Shown here: piece by piece, positions 9,132 through 17,601 of the stretch
Layout of the letters: every line of letters begins with the position of its first letter
Position numbering within the stretch: position 1 is the stretch's first letter
Assembly: GCF_021021435.1 (NCBI RefSeq)
Contig: NZ_JAINWI010000026.1
Location: 1 to 36,190 of the forward strand
Direction: 5' to 3'
Source of the DNA: Seohaeicola saemankumensis
GTDB lineage: Bacteria > Pseudomonadota > Alphaproteobacteria > Rhodobacterales > Rhodobacteraceae
Length of the DNA: 36,190 bases
Position numbers and translations under genes: made by a program
Notes under the pieces: generated by a model
Seen by the model: only the letters and a program-made list of their open reading frames with translations
The model's database searches: none
Told to the model about the DNA's origin: nothing

Positions 9132-9823
9132 GAGGCGGCCTCCGCGGGCGGGATCGCCTCGATGCAGACCACCTCTTCGCCAAGTCGCAGGACCCATTGG
9201 CGGTTTACGCCGCTGACGCGGATCACGCCGTCTTCAGGGGTTTGCGTGTTGACCGTGCGCTCGCGGCCGCCCGCGTAGCGGAAGATCGCTGGCACAGGCG
9301 CGTTTCTTGGAAACGCGAAATATGTAAACGTCCCGTCATCCCAGATGCGGGTTGGCGTGAACTCGGTCCGCGCGCTGGCACCGTAATTGTAGTTCGGCGC
9401 TTGGGCGGCGATGGCCCGGGTCGGGCGCGCAGCGTCGTCAGGATAGCGGAACTGCACCACGTAGAAGGTCGGGCTGCGGACCTCCTGGACGTTGAAATAG
9501 TAGCTGCGCCTGTTCGTGTAGACGGTCACATTGGTATGGACGCCGCGCGCGACGGGCTTGATCGCGAAGGCCTGACCGCCCGGGACGCCGTCGATCTCGA
9601 AGCCCTCGGTGTCGCCCGCGATGATCGAGCGGATGCTTTCGCCCTCCCCGAATTCGACCGTGGTGACATGGGTGAGCGACACGTTGAGACGGTAGACCTG
9701 ACCCTCCTGGTAGGTAGCCAAGCGCACCCGGTTGTCGTTGGGACCGCCACGCGGGATGGCTTCGGCAGAGGCGAGGCCGGGCAACAGGGCAATGACAAAA
9801 ATAAGCGATCTTATAAACAACAA
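9128..9823 (-). CDS. virB9: Type IV secretion outer membrane core protein VirB9
   Basis: 231 residues with a signal peptide (about residues 1-20, cleavage after ASA). The start is a TTG at 9823 preceded by GGAGAA, 6 bases upstream; no ATG is available. The N-terminal beta domain (RVRLATYQEGQVYRLNV) and the C-terminal TraO/CagX-type domain with TRIWDDGTFTYFAFP and the RVSGVNRQWVLRLG region are typical of VirB9/TrbG. It pairs with VirB7 and VirB10 in the outer membrane core complex. The stop codon overlaps the virB10 start. Confidence 0.93.
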   Translation of the reverse strand: MLFIRSLIFVIALLPGLASAEAIPRGGPNDNRVRLATYQEGQVYRLNVSLTHVTTVEFGEGESIRSIIAGDTEGFEIDGVPGGQAFAIKPVARGVHTNVTVYTNRRSYYFNVQEVRSPTFYVVQFRYPDDAARPTRAIAAQAPNYNYGASARTEFTPTRIWDDGTFTYFAFPRNAPVPAIFRYAGGRERTVNTQTPEDGVIRVSGVNRQWVLRLGEEVVCIEAIPPAEAAS

Positions 9824-9825
9824 CG

Positions 9826-10479
9826 TCAGTTCTCCAATCTGTCGGAGCGGATGGAATATTCGAGGACGGTGAAGCCGAATGGATTGGTCCAGACCTCATC
9901 GATGGAGCGACGGGTCTCCGGGCGGAACTCGAAGAGAAGCGTCGCAGTGAAGAGGCCGGTCTGGGTGCCGTTGATGGAGGTCAGACGCTTGCGCAGGCGC
10001 ACCGTGGCGCGGTTGGTGCCGATCCGGTTAATGCTGAGGATTTCCACGTCGAGCCGGGCGTTGGGGCCATAGACGGTCGGCGGGTAATTCTCGTTGGCGC
10101 TGTTCCAGATCTGGCGCAACCCGCTCTCGGCGGCCCCGTCCGAGCGGCGCAGGACGCTGCGGATGCGCAGATCGTTGTCGAGCTGATTGTAGATCTCCCG
10201 GTCGGTCACATAGCGGAAGACCTCCGCCTCGATGATCGCCTGGTTGGCGGTCACCGAGGAAGCGCCCACCGAGGCCTCGGGGAGTGCAAAGCCGGTGGCG
10301 GGATCATAGGGGACAACGACGGGGGGCGGATCGACATCGAGGATCGAGACAGCCGCGGCACTCAGACAGCCGATGATGCCGAAGACAAGACCTGCCAGAC
10401 CAAGGCGTTGCCAGAGCCGTTCGCGGCGCAAGGCACCGTAGACCAGTTCTTCCTCGATGATCTCTTGTTCACTCGCCAC
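9826..10479 (-). CDS. virB8: Type IV secretion assembly protein VirB8
   Basis: 217 residues with an N-terminal cytoplasmic segment (ELVYGALRRERLW), one transmembrane helix (about residues 26-48) and a periplasmic NTF2-like domain with the family pattern YVTDREIYN and the conserved NPFGFTVLEYSI near the end. The start appears to be GTG at 10479 without a strong ribosome binding site. It is the nucleation factor between the inner membrane complex and the core. It lies 16 bases after virB5. Confidence 0.93.
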   Translation of the reverse strand: MASEQEIIEEELVYGALRRERLWQRLGLAGLVFGIIGCLSAAAVSILDVDPPPVVVPYDPATGFALPEASVGASSVTANQAIIEAEVFRYVTDREIYNQLDNDLRIRSVLRRSDGAAESGLRQIWNSANENYPPTVYGPNARLDVEILSINRIGTNRATVRLRKRLTSINGTQTGLFTATLLFEFRPETRRSIDEVWTNPFGFTVLEYSIRSDRLEN

Positions 10480-10495
10480 GTGTCACACCCCGCAA

Positions 10496-11308
10496 TCACT
10501 CGGCCCGGAGGTCCGGCAAGGTGAAATCCATGAAGCGCTGCTCTTCGGCGATGGTGGCGGCATCGATCACGCCGCCGGTGCCATCGCCCACGGTTTGAAT
10601 CGCTTCCAGCTGCCACATTGCCACGAGGGCGATGGCCAATTCAGCTGTCACGCGCGTGTTGAGATCGACGCTTTGCTTGAGCTCTTCCATGTCGTCGATG
10701 AGCCCGACAAGGCGGTCTACCCGCTCGAGCGACTGGCCGGCATCCTCATAGCTGTTCTGGGCAGCGGCCGAGACGAGCGCGCCGGTGGTGGCCTGCGTGG
10801 CCACACGGTTGGCCCCGGGATTGCCGCTGGTGGCCATTTCCGAGAGCGTGTCTTCATCGAAGCCGAGATCGGCCAGCACCCGGTCCATCTGGGTTTCGAT
10901 TTCGCCTGCGCCGGAGCCCGAGAGGCCCGAGAAATCCCCAGTCTTGATCGCCTCAATCGTGGCGAGGATGTCCCCGAACTCCTGGTCGAGCAGGCCATTG
11001 AGTTCGTCTTCCATCTCGGTGCGGATGATCTCCGGCAGTTCGGCAAGGCGGGTGAGGGCCTCGTAGGTTCGTTGCAGCTCCGCGAGTTGGTCCGTGAGCG
11101 TGGCAAGCTGTTCGCGGAGCTGCGTCAGCTGCTCGTTTTGCAGAATCTCGTCTTCGATCATCTGCCGCAGCTGCTGGATGTTTTGCGCGATGTTCTGGGT
11201 ATCGACGACGGGCACGCCTTGCGCGAGGGCAGGGGATAGGGCGCCGAGATGCAGACCAACCCCAAGTGTCGTGGCCAAAGCTGTCCTCAAGAGCAGATGT
11301 CCCATCAT
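10496..11308 (-). CDS. virB5: VirB5-family minor pilus protein
   Basis: 270 residues with a signal peptide ending ALA-QG (about residue 30). The mature part is almost entirely helical: a long coiled coil (about 40-85) rich in Gln/Leu/Glu, a Gly/Ser-rich break (about 125-135), then helices with the DLNTRVTAELAIALVAMWQ segment and the C-terminal EEQRFMDFTLPDL. VirB5 proteins sit at the pilus tip. The start overlaps the stop of the upstream transglycosylase gene (two tandem ATG codons at 11308 and 11305). The C-terminal third is clearly related to that of the upstream protein. Confidence 0.85.
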   Translation of the reverse strand: MMGHLLLRTALATTLGVGLHLGALSPALAQGVPVVDTQNIAQNIQQLRQMIEDEILQNEQLTQLREQLATLTDQLAELQRTYEALTRLAELPEIIRTEMEDELNGLLDQEFGDILATIEAIKTGDFSGLSGSGAGEIETQMDRVLADLGFDEDTLSEMATSGNPGANRVATQATTGALVSAAAQNSYEDAGQSLERVDRLVGLIDDMEELKQSVDLNTRVTAELAIALVAMWQLEAIQTVGDGTGGVIDAATIAEEQRFMDFTLPDLRAE

Positions 11309-12459
11309 TCAATCTCCCTGATCGTAAAATCCATGAACGCGCCTTCGGCCATGCGGGCGCTGGCCTGGGCCAGCTCTTCGGCGGAGAGTATGCGGGTGCG
11401 GGCGGCCTGAAGCCGGATGCGTGCAGCGACGAGACGCACGAGTTCGGCGCGGGCATAGGTGTTGAGTGCGATGCTTTCCTGCACGTCTTCCGTCTCGGAA
11501 ATCCGTTCGACGATGTCGGAAATGCGCAGGGTGGCTTGGCGGATCGCGGCTGGTGAGTTGCTGCCATAAAAGGCCGCCCCATGACCCGTGAGCGAGAGGT
11601 TGGCATTGGCGAGAAGCGCCGGATCGATCGTGCCAAGCGCATCGATCCCGCCGATACGGCTTAGATAGAGATTGTAGCGTTCAGGGATGACCGACACGTA
11701 GTGCTGGGTCTCGCGGAAGGGTGGCACGCCGCCATACTCGAAAACCCGGCCGGGTCCGGCGTTATAGGCCGCGAGGGCGTTGATGATGTTGCCATCGAAT
11801 GTGCCCAACTGTGCCGCGAGATAGCGCGCGCCGCCATGCACCTGCAGATAGGGGCTGTCGTAATATTCCGGGTTGATGCCCAGATCGCTGGCGGTGCCAG
11901 GCATGATCTGGGTGAGACCATAGGCGCCGACGGGAGACCGTGCCCCAATCGTAAACCGGCTTTCCTGCCAGATCAGCGCTTGCAGCAACGCGCGCCACTG
12001 GACGGGCGAGAGCCCTGCGCGGCCAACACCCGCAAAGCCGCTGGTCTCCTGGGCGACCCGGATGATGAGCTGCTCGATGTTCTCAGACGCATCCCCGAAC
12101 ATCTGTTCACCGCCGGGATTGGGATCTATCTCGCCCGTGCCATAGACCGCCGCCACCGAGCGGTCGGGATCCCCGCTGCCGCTTTCCAGCCCCGAGACCA
12201 TGGCGGGCAGGCCCTGACCGCCGAAGCTGGTCTGGGCATCGAGGATGCGTCGGAGGGTTTCCAGCTGCTCCCGTTCGATCTCGGCGATGAGTTCGCGCAC
12301 TGCAAGCTTGTCCGCCTGAAGGGCCAAGTCTGCTTCGCGATCGCCGGTCTCGACGATGTCACGCGCGGTCAGCCCACTGTCATTGCTCGGCACGCCTTGA
12401 GACAAGGCGAGACCGGGCAGCAGGCAAAACGCCAGGATATGAGGCAGGCTAGACTTCAA
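11305..12459 (-). CDS. Lytic transglycosylase fused to VirB5-like sequence
   Basis: 384 residues with a signal peptide (cleavage about residue 20). It starts with TTG at 12459, 6 bases after a GGAGG. The first 100 residues include a coiled-coil helix. The middle (about 150-270) is an SLT domain with the catalytic Glu in ALIWQESRF and the motifs GLTQIMPGTA and [12 protein letters not shown]. The last 90 residues match VirB5 of the next gene (SIALNTYARAEL against SVDLNTRVTAEL, and GAFMDFTIREIE against QRFMDFTLPDL). So peptidoglycan opening and a VirB5-type pilus helical domain are joined in one protein. It is the second transglycosylase of the operon. Confidence 0.85.
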   Translation of the reverse strand: MKSSLPHILAFCLLPGLALSQGVPSNDSGLTARDIVETGDREADLALQADKLAVRELIAEIEREQLETLRRILDAQTSFGGQGLPAMVSGLESGSGDPDRSVAAVYGTGEIDPNPGGEQMFGDASENIEQLIIRVAQETSGFAGVGRAGLSPVQWRALLQALIWQESRFTIGARSPVGAYGLTQIMPGTASDLGINPEYYDSPYLQVHGGARYLAAQLGTFDGNIINALAAYNAGPGRVFEYGGVPPFRETQHYVSVIPERYNLYLSRIGGIDALGTIDPALLANANLSLTGHGAAFYGSNSPAAIRQATLRISDIVERISETEDVQESIALNTYARAELVRLVAARIRLQAARTRILSAEELAQASARMAEGAFMDFTIREIE

Positions 12460-12616
12460 CGTCGCCCTCCGGCGCGCCGAGCGGTGCGAAGTGGCAATCC
12501 TGGGCTGTCGCTGCCGTCGAGGCGAGAAAGGAAAAGCAATTGGCCTGCGGCTCCCGATACTGGGTGCAGGAGGCCAGCGCGCCGAGCGCAGCCAAAGCGA
12601 TAAGAATACGGATCAT
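12449..12616 (-). CDS. virB7: VirB7-like outer membrane lipoprotein (55 residues)
   Basis: A very short gene between virB4 and the transglycosylase-VirB5 fusion. The protein begins MIRILIALAALGALASC; LASC is a lipobox, so Cys17 would be lipidated and the mature part is about 39 residues with two further Cys (C27, C41). The ATG at 12616 overlaps the virB4 stop (ATGA), and the gene's end overlaps the next start at 12459. Size, lipobox and position fit VirB7, which forms the outer ring of the core complex with VirB9. The sequence is too short to prove homology. Confidence 0.8.
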   Translation of the reverse strand: MIRILIALAALGALASCTQYREPQANCFSFLASTAATAQDCHFAPLGAPEGDVEV

Positions 12617-15000
12617 GAAAGCCTCCAAAAATCTGGGCGGTCGCGGTAATCGGCGCCGACAAGCGCTTCGCCCTTTTCCATGCCGCCAAGGATCGTGAGA
12701 TTGGGCCCAAGGGCGCTCAGATCGGCATCGACGACGATTGAGCCCTGATCGTCGCGGATCAGTGCGAGGCGGCTGTTGCTGCCCGTGTTGAGAAGGACGT
12801 CGAGCTCCTTCTCCGTGAGGTTCAGCATGGCGTAGTCCGAGGCATTGGCGCGAATATTGGGCAGCAGGATCTGCGTCGGAACGGCTTCGACGATGGTCTT
12901 GCCGGTCCGGGTGCGCTCGAGCTGGCTGGCATATTGCGTCATCATCACCGCGACGGTGTTCTGCTTGCGCGCGGTCACCAGCCAGTTCGACAGCCGCTCG
13001 GCGAAATACGCGTTGTCGAGGGCCTTCCAGGCCTCGTCGATCACGATGATGGTGGGGCGGCGGTCCTCGATCTCGCGCTCGACCCGGCGGAAAAGATAGG
13101 ACAGGACCGCCATCCGTTCCTTGTCGGCCTCGCTGTCGAGAATGCCGGTCAGATCGAAGCCCACGACATCGCCCTTAAGCGAGAACGTGTCCTCGAGGCT
13201 CTGCCCGAAGATCCAGCCGTAGCGGCCGTCCTCAGACCACTCGAGCAGGCGCTGGTGCAGATCGCCGCCGTCATCGGTGGACACAAAAAGCGATGCGAAA
13301 TCCCGCCAGTTCCGCAGGGCCGGATTGGTGGCCTGGGCATTCTGGCGCACGACCTCCTGGATGCGGTTGGTCTGCGCCGGGGTCAGGGGTTTGTCAGCGC
13401 GGTAGAGCAGGGTGGCAAGCCAGTCCGAGAGCCAGGCGGTGCCGCGGGCATCGGTCTCTGTCCAGAGCGGGTTGAGGCCCGTGGGCTGACCGGCGTTCAG
13501 AGACGCGTAGCGCCCGCCATTGGCGCGGACCGCCATCTCCATACCAAGACGGTAATCGAAGACGAAGATCCGGGCACCTGCGCGACGGGCCTGGGTCATC
13601 AGGAAGGCCGACAGCACCGATTTGCCCGACCCGGGCCGTCCCATGATCAGGGTATGCCCGCTGGTCGGTTCTTTGTCGGGCGCGCCTTGCTCGTGATAGG
13701 AAAACCGGTAGGCGCTCTGCTCCGGCGTGGGCAAATATGTGACGACCCGGCCCCAGGGGGTAAGTGCTGCAGGTTTGCCGAGCTGTGTCCGGTGGAAGGC
13801 CGCAAAATCCGCGAAGTTGCGGTTGGTGACGGCGCTGGCGCGGACGCGCTTGGGCTGGTTGCCGGGATGCTGGCTGAGGTAATGGGCCTTTGCGGCGACC
13901 CGCTCGCCGATCATCTTCACGCCTTCGGTTGCGGCGGCGTTCACGATCTCCGCGCTGAGGGTCTGCAGCTCTTCGAGCGTGTCGCAAAAGAGCGTCACGA
14001 CCATGTGATGCTCGCCGAAGCTTTGGCGCTTGGCCTCGAGATCATCGGCGGCGATATCAAGGGCTTCCAGGAGGGAGAGGGCCGCATCCTGGCTGGCCTG
14101 CATCTGGCGCTTTTGCCGCTTGATGCGGCCCGCCATGAGGTTCGAATTGATCGGCGTGAAGGAGTGCGTCACGATCATGTCGACCGGCAGGTTCAGCATG
14201 TCGAACATGGTGCAGGAGGTGCCTTCCGAGTATTCTCCGATGGTGAAGCTCTTGCCGTAGCGGTGGCCCACGACGCCCTCGGAAAGCTCGAAATGGTCGC
14301 CGTGAAACGTCACGCGGGTATTGGCGACGTTGAAGGACAAAAAGCCGTAGGTGTTCGCTGGGTAGAGCGGCAGCTCTGTTCCGGTGTTGAGCGCGCCCAA
14401 AAATCCCACCAACTCCCCCGATGCGGCCGAGAGGAGCCGCGGCTTGAGCTCGGTGAGGCCCGAGAGGAAGACGTTCACGGCCTCGCCCAGTCGCTGCAGG
14501 CGTTTGCGGGTCTCTTCTCTCAGGCGGTCCGGCGCGCTGCGGCTCAGGAACGGCAGGAGGCTTTTCGGAGGCGGGCGGTGAATGACGGTGAGCGTCAGCG
14601 TCTTGTCGCGCAGCCCGCTGGTCTCGAGTTTCGCGCGCCAGCGCCGGTCCACCTCGCCCGCGAAGCTGTCCTCACGAATGGGGTCGAGATCAGGTTTGAT
14701 GGCCTTGGAGACCTTGTGGACGTAATAGCTGAATTCCGGCCCGAGCTGCGCGACGATGCGGGCAAAGAGCGCCGTCACCTTGTCGAGATAGGCATCGTCC
14801 GTCGTGTAGCTGTTGATCCCCTCGAGCCGGATGCACCGGAAGAGTTCGTTGACCCGGGTGCGCACGGTCTGGTCATCGACGAGGCTCACATAGGGCAGCA
14901 TATGCGCAAGGCGGGTCTCGCGCGCATACCAAACCGGCGTCATCGTGCGGGGATCAACCGGGGCGTCGAGCGCAGCATCACGGGCGTCATCACGGGGCAT
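12613..15000 (-). CDS. virB4: Type IV secretion ATPase VirB4
   Basis: 795 residues from the ATG at 15000; an ATG five codons upstream (15015) is less well supported. It carries the VirB4/CagE N-terminal domain and the C-terminal ATPase domain with Walker A GRPGSGKS (about residue 460), the Walker B strand PTIIVIDEAWKAL and the late VAVMMTQYASQLE motif. It powers pilin extraction from the membrane and pilus assembly. It overlaps virB3 upstream by 11 bases and virB7 downstream by 4. Length is typical. Confidence 0.96.
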   Translation of the reverse strand: MPRDDARDAALDAPVDPRTMTPVWYARETRLAHMLPYVSLVDDQTVRTRVNELFRCIRLEGINSYTTDDAYLDKVTALFARIVAQLGPEFSYYVHKVSKAIKPDLDPIREDSFAGEVDRRWRAKLETSGLRDKTLTLTVIHRPPPKSLLPFLSRSAPDRLREETRKRLQRLGEAVNVFLSGLTELKPRLLSAASGELVGFLGALNTGTELPLYPANTYGFLSFNVANTRVTFHGDHFELSEGVVGHRYGKSFTIGEYSEGTSCTMFDMLNLPVDMIVTHSFTPINSNLMAGRIKRQKRQMQASQDAALSLLEALDIAADDLEAKRQSFGEHHMVVTLFCDTLEELQTLSAEIVNAAATEGVKMIGERVAAKAHYLSQHPGNQPKRVRASAVTNRNFADFAAFHRTQLGKPAALTPWGRVVTYLPTPEQSAYRFSYHEQGAPDKEPTSGHTLIMGRPGSGKSVLSAFLMTQARRAGARIFVFDYRLGMEMAVRANGGRYASLNAGQPTGLNPLWTETDARGTAWLSDWLATLLYRADKPLTPAQTNRIQEVVRQNAQATNPALRNWRDFASLFVSTDDGGDLHQRLLEWSEDGRYGWIFGQSLEDTFSLKGDVVGFDLTGILDSEADKERMAVLSYLFRRVEREIEDRRPTIIVIDEAWKALDNAYFAERLSNWLVTARKQNTVAVMMTQYASQLERTRTGKTIVEAVPTQILLPNIRANASDYAMLNLTEKELDVLLNTGSNSRLALIRDDQGSIVVDADLSALGPNLTILGGMEKGEALVGADYRDRPDFWRLS

Positions 15001-15268
15001 AGCTGTCCCCGCCATGGATGCTGCGGTTGCGCGTGGGTGGCGTCTCCTGCAGCGCCGTCATCATTACGTCGATGAAACGCGGGTCCCAATCCGCGGCCTT
15101 CCAAAGCACCGGATAGAGCAGGGCGGCGAAACCCAGCACCGCGATGTGCTGGACCCAGACGAACAAGAGCACCGAACCGAAGAGCCAGACCATCGCATAC
15201 ATGATGGGCAGGCCCAGAAGCTTCGGCGGGCGCACGAGCCCAAGAAAGAGGGGCGAGCGTTCAGCCAC
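14990..15268 (-). CDS. virB3: Type IV secretion protein VirB3
   Basis: 92 residues starting with a GTG at 15268 that overlaps the end of virB2. The N-terminus [19 protein letters not shown] is characteristic of VirB3/TrbD, followed by one or two hydrophobic helices (about residues 20-60). It anchors VirB4 to the inner membrane. A longer reading to 15415 in the same frame lies inside virB2 and is not supported. The gene overlaps virB4 by 11 bases. Confidence 0.9.
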   Translation of the reverse strand: MAERSPLFLGLVRPPKLLGLPIMYAMVWLFGSVLLFVWVQHIAVLGFAALLYPVLWKAADWDPRFIDVMMTALQETPPTRNRSIHGGDSYAP

Positions 15269-15554
15269 CGGCAAAGACCGCAGCAACGATCGTCGGGGCA
15301 GCCGCGACACCGGCGATGCCGACCAGGACCCAGAGCGCCTGGCGCAGATCGATGATGTTGAAGAACCAGCTGAGAAAGACCCCGAGAACGGCAAGCGTCG
15401 CGATGACAACGCCAAGTGGGCCGGTCAGCGCATCGACGATGCCCTGTAACAGGCTCTGGATCGGGGAGAGATCGATGCTCTGTGCTAGGGCGGGCTCGGC
15501 AATGAACAGGAATAGCGCCAGCGAGGCGACAAAGAGGTTTGAAATCTGTCTCAC
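15261..15554 (-). CDS. virB2: Major pilin VirB2
   Basis: 97 residues with a signal peptide (cleavage after PALA, about residue 24) and two hydrophobic helices (about 46-66 and 74-95) separated by a short basic loop (NIIDLRQ), the standard pilin layout. The start is GTG at 15554, overlapping the transglycosylase stop (GTGA), with GGAAGG 7 to 12 bases before it. The C-terminus ends in a Gly-Gly. The pilin is stored in the inner membrane and assembled into the conjugative pilus. Confidence 0.92.
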   Translation of the reverse strand: MRQISNLFVASLALFLFIAEPALAQSIDLSPIQSLLQGIVDALTGPLGVVIATLAVLGVFLSWFFNIIDLRQALWVLVGIAGVAAAPTIVAAVFAGG

Positions 15555-16306
15555 GAATTTGATCCTTCCAATCGGGCCACGACAGCCATGACGCGGGCCA
15601 CGTGGTTCTGGGTTTCTCGGTAGGGGGGAACGCCGCCATACTGGCGGACCGCATCGGGCCCCGCGTTGTAGGCCGCCAGCGCCAGATGCGGATCGCCGAA
15701 CGTCTCCAGCATCATCGCGAGGTAGCGTGCAGAGCCGTCGAGGTTCTGTTGGGGGTCACGCGGGTCAACGCCGAGGTCGCGCGCGGTGTCGGGCATCAGC
15801 TGACCAATGCCAATAGCGCCCGCATGTGAGATCGCATCCTGCCGATAGCCGCTCTCCACTTCGATATTGGCGCGGTAGAGGCTCAGCCAGTCCGTGACGG
15901 AAAGCTCCGCGCGCCTTAGGCCGGGGTGGCTGGCATAGCGCAGTGCCGTGGTCTCTATGGCGTTTAGGACATCGGCGCGGGGCAGGGGTGCCGGATCGAC
16001 ACGGGCTGCAAAGCGCATCGCTTCTCGCTCTGGCACAGTTGCATCGCTGCCGAAAATCGCAAGTTCGTCGGCTGCCGATCCCTGACCGATGCCGTCATTG
16101 TAGTTCCGAGCAAAACTGCTCTGAGACCGGGATGGGGTCAGAGAGCCGTCGCTCTCCATGACCAGGACCATTTGCGCCGAGGCAGGTGCTGCGACCAACC
16201 AGAGACAGACGAGGTTAGCTGCCAGCGCCCTAGTCTGATGGGGCTTTGTCTGGCGGGGCGAGTTTGTGCGTTCGGATTGTCCCCGCCTCAAGCGGCAGGT
16301 CGACAT
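15551..16306 (-). CDS. virB1: VirB1-type lytic transglycosylase
   Basis: A secreted SLT-domain protein. The hydrophobic signal region ([16 protein letters not shown]) precedes a linker and the domain with catalytic Glu in [15 protein letters not shown] and the motifs [10 protein letters not shown] and [12 protein letters not shown]. It cuts peptidoglycan to let the secretion channel through. The start is uncertain: the ATG at 16306 gives an unusually long n-region of about 28 residues and overlaps the upstream gene by 77 bases, while a CTG near 16225 would give a tighter signal peptide. Frame choice and domain are firm; only the N-terminus is doubtful. Confidence 0.88.
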   Translation of the reverse strand: MSTCRLRRGQSERTNSPRQTKPHQTRALAANLVCLWLVAAPASAQMVLVMESDGSLTPSRSQSSFARNYNDGIGQGSAADELAIFGSDATVPEREAMRFAARVDPAPLPRADVLNAIETTALRYASHPGLRRAELSVTDWLSLYRANIEVESGYRQDAISHAGAIGIGQLMPDTARDLGVDPRDPQQNLDGSARYLAMMLETFGDPHLALAAYNAGPDAVRQYGGVPPYRETQNHVARVMAVVARLEGSNS

Positions 16307-16595
16307 GCGAAAAGCCAAGGCCAATGAAGAAAGACACCACGCCGGAGATCGTCTTGAACTCGCGGATCTTGATATCGTTGTAGGTCGTCCGCGTGCGGGC
16401 GGTGACCAGGAGCTTTTCCACCCCGTCATCAGAGACAACGCGCATGATCCAGACCCCGTAATAGCTGGGGCCTTTCTTATGTGCCGTCTCCTGGCACAGG
16501 ATTTCTGCGCTATAGCCGCTTTCCACGAGTTCGCGGAACCTGGCTTCCGTAACCACATTTGGTGCTTCGATGTCCCAGTTCATGGCCCGGCTCAC
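16230..16595 (-). CDS. Conserved hypothetical protein, first gene of the virB operon
   Basis: 121 residues beginning with a GTG at 16595 (GGAGAAAGC just before it) or an ATG at 16583. It has no signal peptide and no membrane segment of full length; it looks like a small soluble alpha/beta protein ([17 protein letters not shown], then a helical [12 protein letters not shown]). I do not recognise a family. It heads the operon and overlaps the transglycosylase gene, so it is probably co-translated with the secretion genes. A regulatory or pilus-related role is possible but has no sequence support. Confidence 0.7.
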   Translation of the reverse strand: MSRAMNWDIEAPNVVTEARFRELVESGYSAEILCQETAHKKGPSYYGVWIMRVVSDDGVEKLLVTARTRTTYNDIKIREFKTISGVVSFFIGLGFSHVDLPLEAGTIRTHKLAPPDKAPSD

Positions 16596-16725
16596 GCTTT
16601 CTCCAATGGCGCAATCCCGGGCATTCCTACTTGAAGCCCAGAGTTACGATAGTATATTATTAATCGCAAGATATATTGCGACAGATACGGCTGTATCTCG
16701 GTTACACAAACACTAGGCACGGCCA
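16596..16725. promoter_or_regulatory. Divergent promoter region of the virB operon with operator-like repeats
   Basis: An AT-rich spacer between the virB operon (leftward) and the secreted protein gene (rightward). For the rightward gene, TTGAAG at 16631 and TATATT at 16653 are spaced 16 bases apart like a -35/-10 pair. Two perfect dyads follow: 16664-16681 (TCGCAA, 6 bases, TTGCGA) and 16683-16698 (AGATAC, 4 bases, GTATCT). Position 16643-16660 carries an element that recurs before the gene at 35938. The XRE regulator at 17171 is the obvious candidate to bind here; that is inference. Confidence 0.6.
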
Positions 16726-17046
16726 ATGGAGTCTATCAAGGAAAATAGGGGTTTCAGAAACCTGTGGTTGAGCCGGTGGGTGAAGATACAGGCTGTGGCC
16801 TTGCTGATGCTCGCTCCGGTCGCAAGCGAGGCCGGGTCATGCCTCGCCCCGGTCCAGCCGTTCGTTCCAAGCGATTCGCAGGCCGCTCGGGATTATGCCG
16901 ACATCATCCGACGGGACTTTGAGGTCTACATAACGGACATTCAGGACTACTTCCGCTGCCTCGAGCAGGAGCGCGCGCGCGCCTTCGAAGAAGCCCGCGA
17001 AGTCAGTCAGGACTACGGTCGGTTTCTGGAACTGGTGGGGGATTGA
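16726..17046 (+). CDS. Small secreted protein, divergent from the virB operon
   Basis: 106 residues. A basic start (KENRGFRNLWLSRWVK) precedes a hydrophobic stretch ending SEA-GS, so a signal peptide of about 37 residues is likely. The mature part is about 70 residues with two Cys (C39, C78), acidic and helical (RDYADIIRRDFEVYITDIQDYFRCLEQERARAFEEARE). No family recognised; similar short periplasmic proteins accompany virB clusters in Rhodobacteraceae. The promoter elements lie directly upstream. Confidence 0.65.
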   Translation: MESIKENRGFRNLWLSRWVKIQAVALLMLAPVASEAGSCLAPVQPFVPSDSQAARDYADIIRRDFEVYITDIQDYFRCLEQERARAFEEAREVSQDYGRFLELVGD

Positions 17047-17148
17047 TGGGCGATTGGGTGTGCATCAGACTTGCAGCCCATGGAAACCAGACGCCGGTAA
17101 CACCCTCAAATATCTACTTTTTAGATAACAGATTTCATCCGCTAGCGA

Positions 17149-17169
17149 CGTCACAAAAGGTATGTGACG
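17149..17169. promoter_or_regulatory. Inverted repeat overlapping the ribosome binding site of the XRE gene
   Basis: CGTCAC and GTGACG form perfect 6-base arms separated by 9 bases (AAAAGGTAT), ending two bases before the GTG start of the XRE regulator. The AAAAGG Shine-Dalgarno sequence lies inside the spacer. A second shorter dyad (ATCTA, 5 bases, TAGAT) lies at 17112-17126. Such placement suits an autoregulatory operator or an mRNA hairpin controlling translation. The function is inferred. Confidence 0.5.
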
Positions 17170-17170
17170 C

Positions 17171-17428
17171 GTGGCAAAGACAATCAGAACAAATGGCCAG
17201 TTGGCGCTCGTCCGTGCGTTGGTTGATGCACGTCAGAATGCGGGTCTCAGCCAGCAGCAGTTGGCGGCGAAGCTCAAACGCCACCAGTCGTTTGTGGCAC
17301 GTCTCGAAAGCGGCGAGCGTCGTATCGACGTCGTGGAGTTTACAGTTCTGGCGAGGGTTATCGGCTTTGATAAAGATGAAGTCCTGTCGATTGTCGAAGC
17401 CGCCACGGAGCCCGACCACAGGATATGA
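17171..17428 (+). CDS. XRE-family helix-turn-helix regulator
   Basis: 85 residues from a GTG at 17171. The helix-turn-helix (about residues 25-50, LSQQQLAAKLKRHQSFVARLESGERRI written in two parts: LSQQQLAAKL and HQSFVARLESGERRI) is of the Cro/C1 type, with the usual ESGxR and a C-terminal helix region. Small stand-alone XRE proteins of this type repress conjugation or mobile element genes. It lies next to the virB promoter region and has its own dyad at the start codon, so control of transfer genes and itself is the likely role. No partner toxin is visible. Confidence 0.85.
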   Translation: MAKTIRTNGQLALVRALVDARQNAGLSQQQLAAKLKRHQSFVARLESGERRIDVVEFTVLARVIGFDKDEVLSIVEAATEPDHRI

Positions 17429-17445
17429 AGCCAATGAATTGTTGA

Positions 17446-17601
17446 GAACGCGGAAACCCATTTTCCCGGTCTGATGATCATTCCCTCATCGAGGACCAGG
17501 TAGCCAAAATCAACGAAGTCCGGCGCGCGGTCGTAGTGAACGCTCTGCAACCCCACGCCGCAATTCGCAGCGCCACAGTGCAGGAAGTCAGTAAACAGTG
17601 A
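17446..17601 (+). pseudogene. Gene remnant, coding-like frame without a start
   Basis: A 51-codon frame closed upstream by TGA at 17443 and with no early start codon. The reading includes SLIEDQVAKINEVRRAVV and then NALQPHAAIR, which looks like real helical protein sequence. Another frame just before it reads VENAETHFPGLMI from 17441 to about 17480, so a one-base frameshift may have broken a gene. Its TGA overlaps the GTG of the next small frame. No family recognised. Confidence 0.4.

Noticed and set aside
12934-15075. A 713-codon open frame on the plus strand
   Set aside because: It is antisense to virB4, which has clear ATPase motifs and gene overlaps on both sides. High GC at codon third positions creates such frames.
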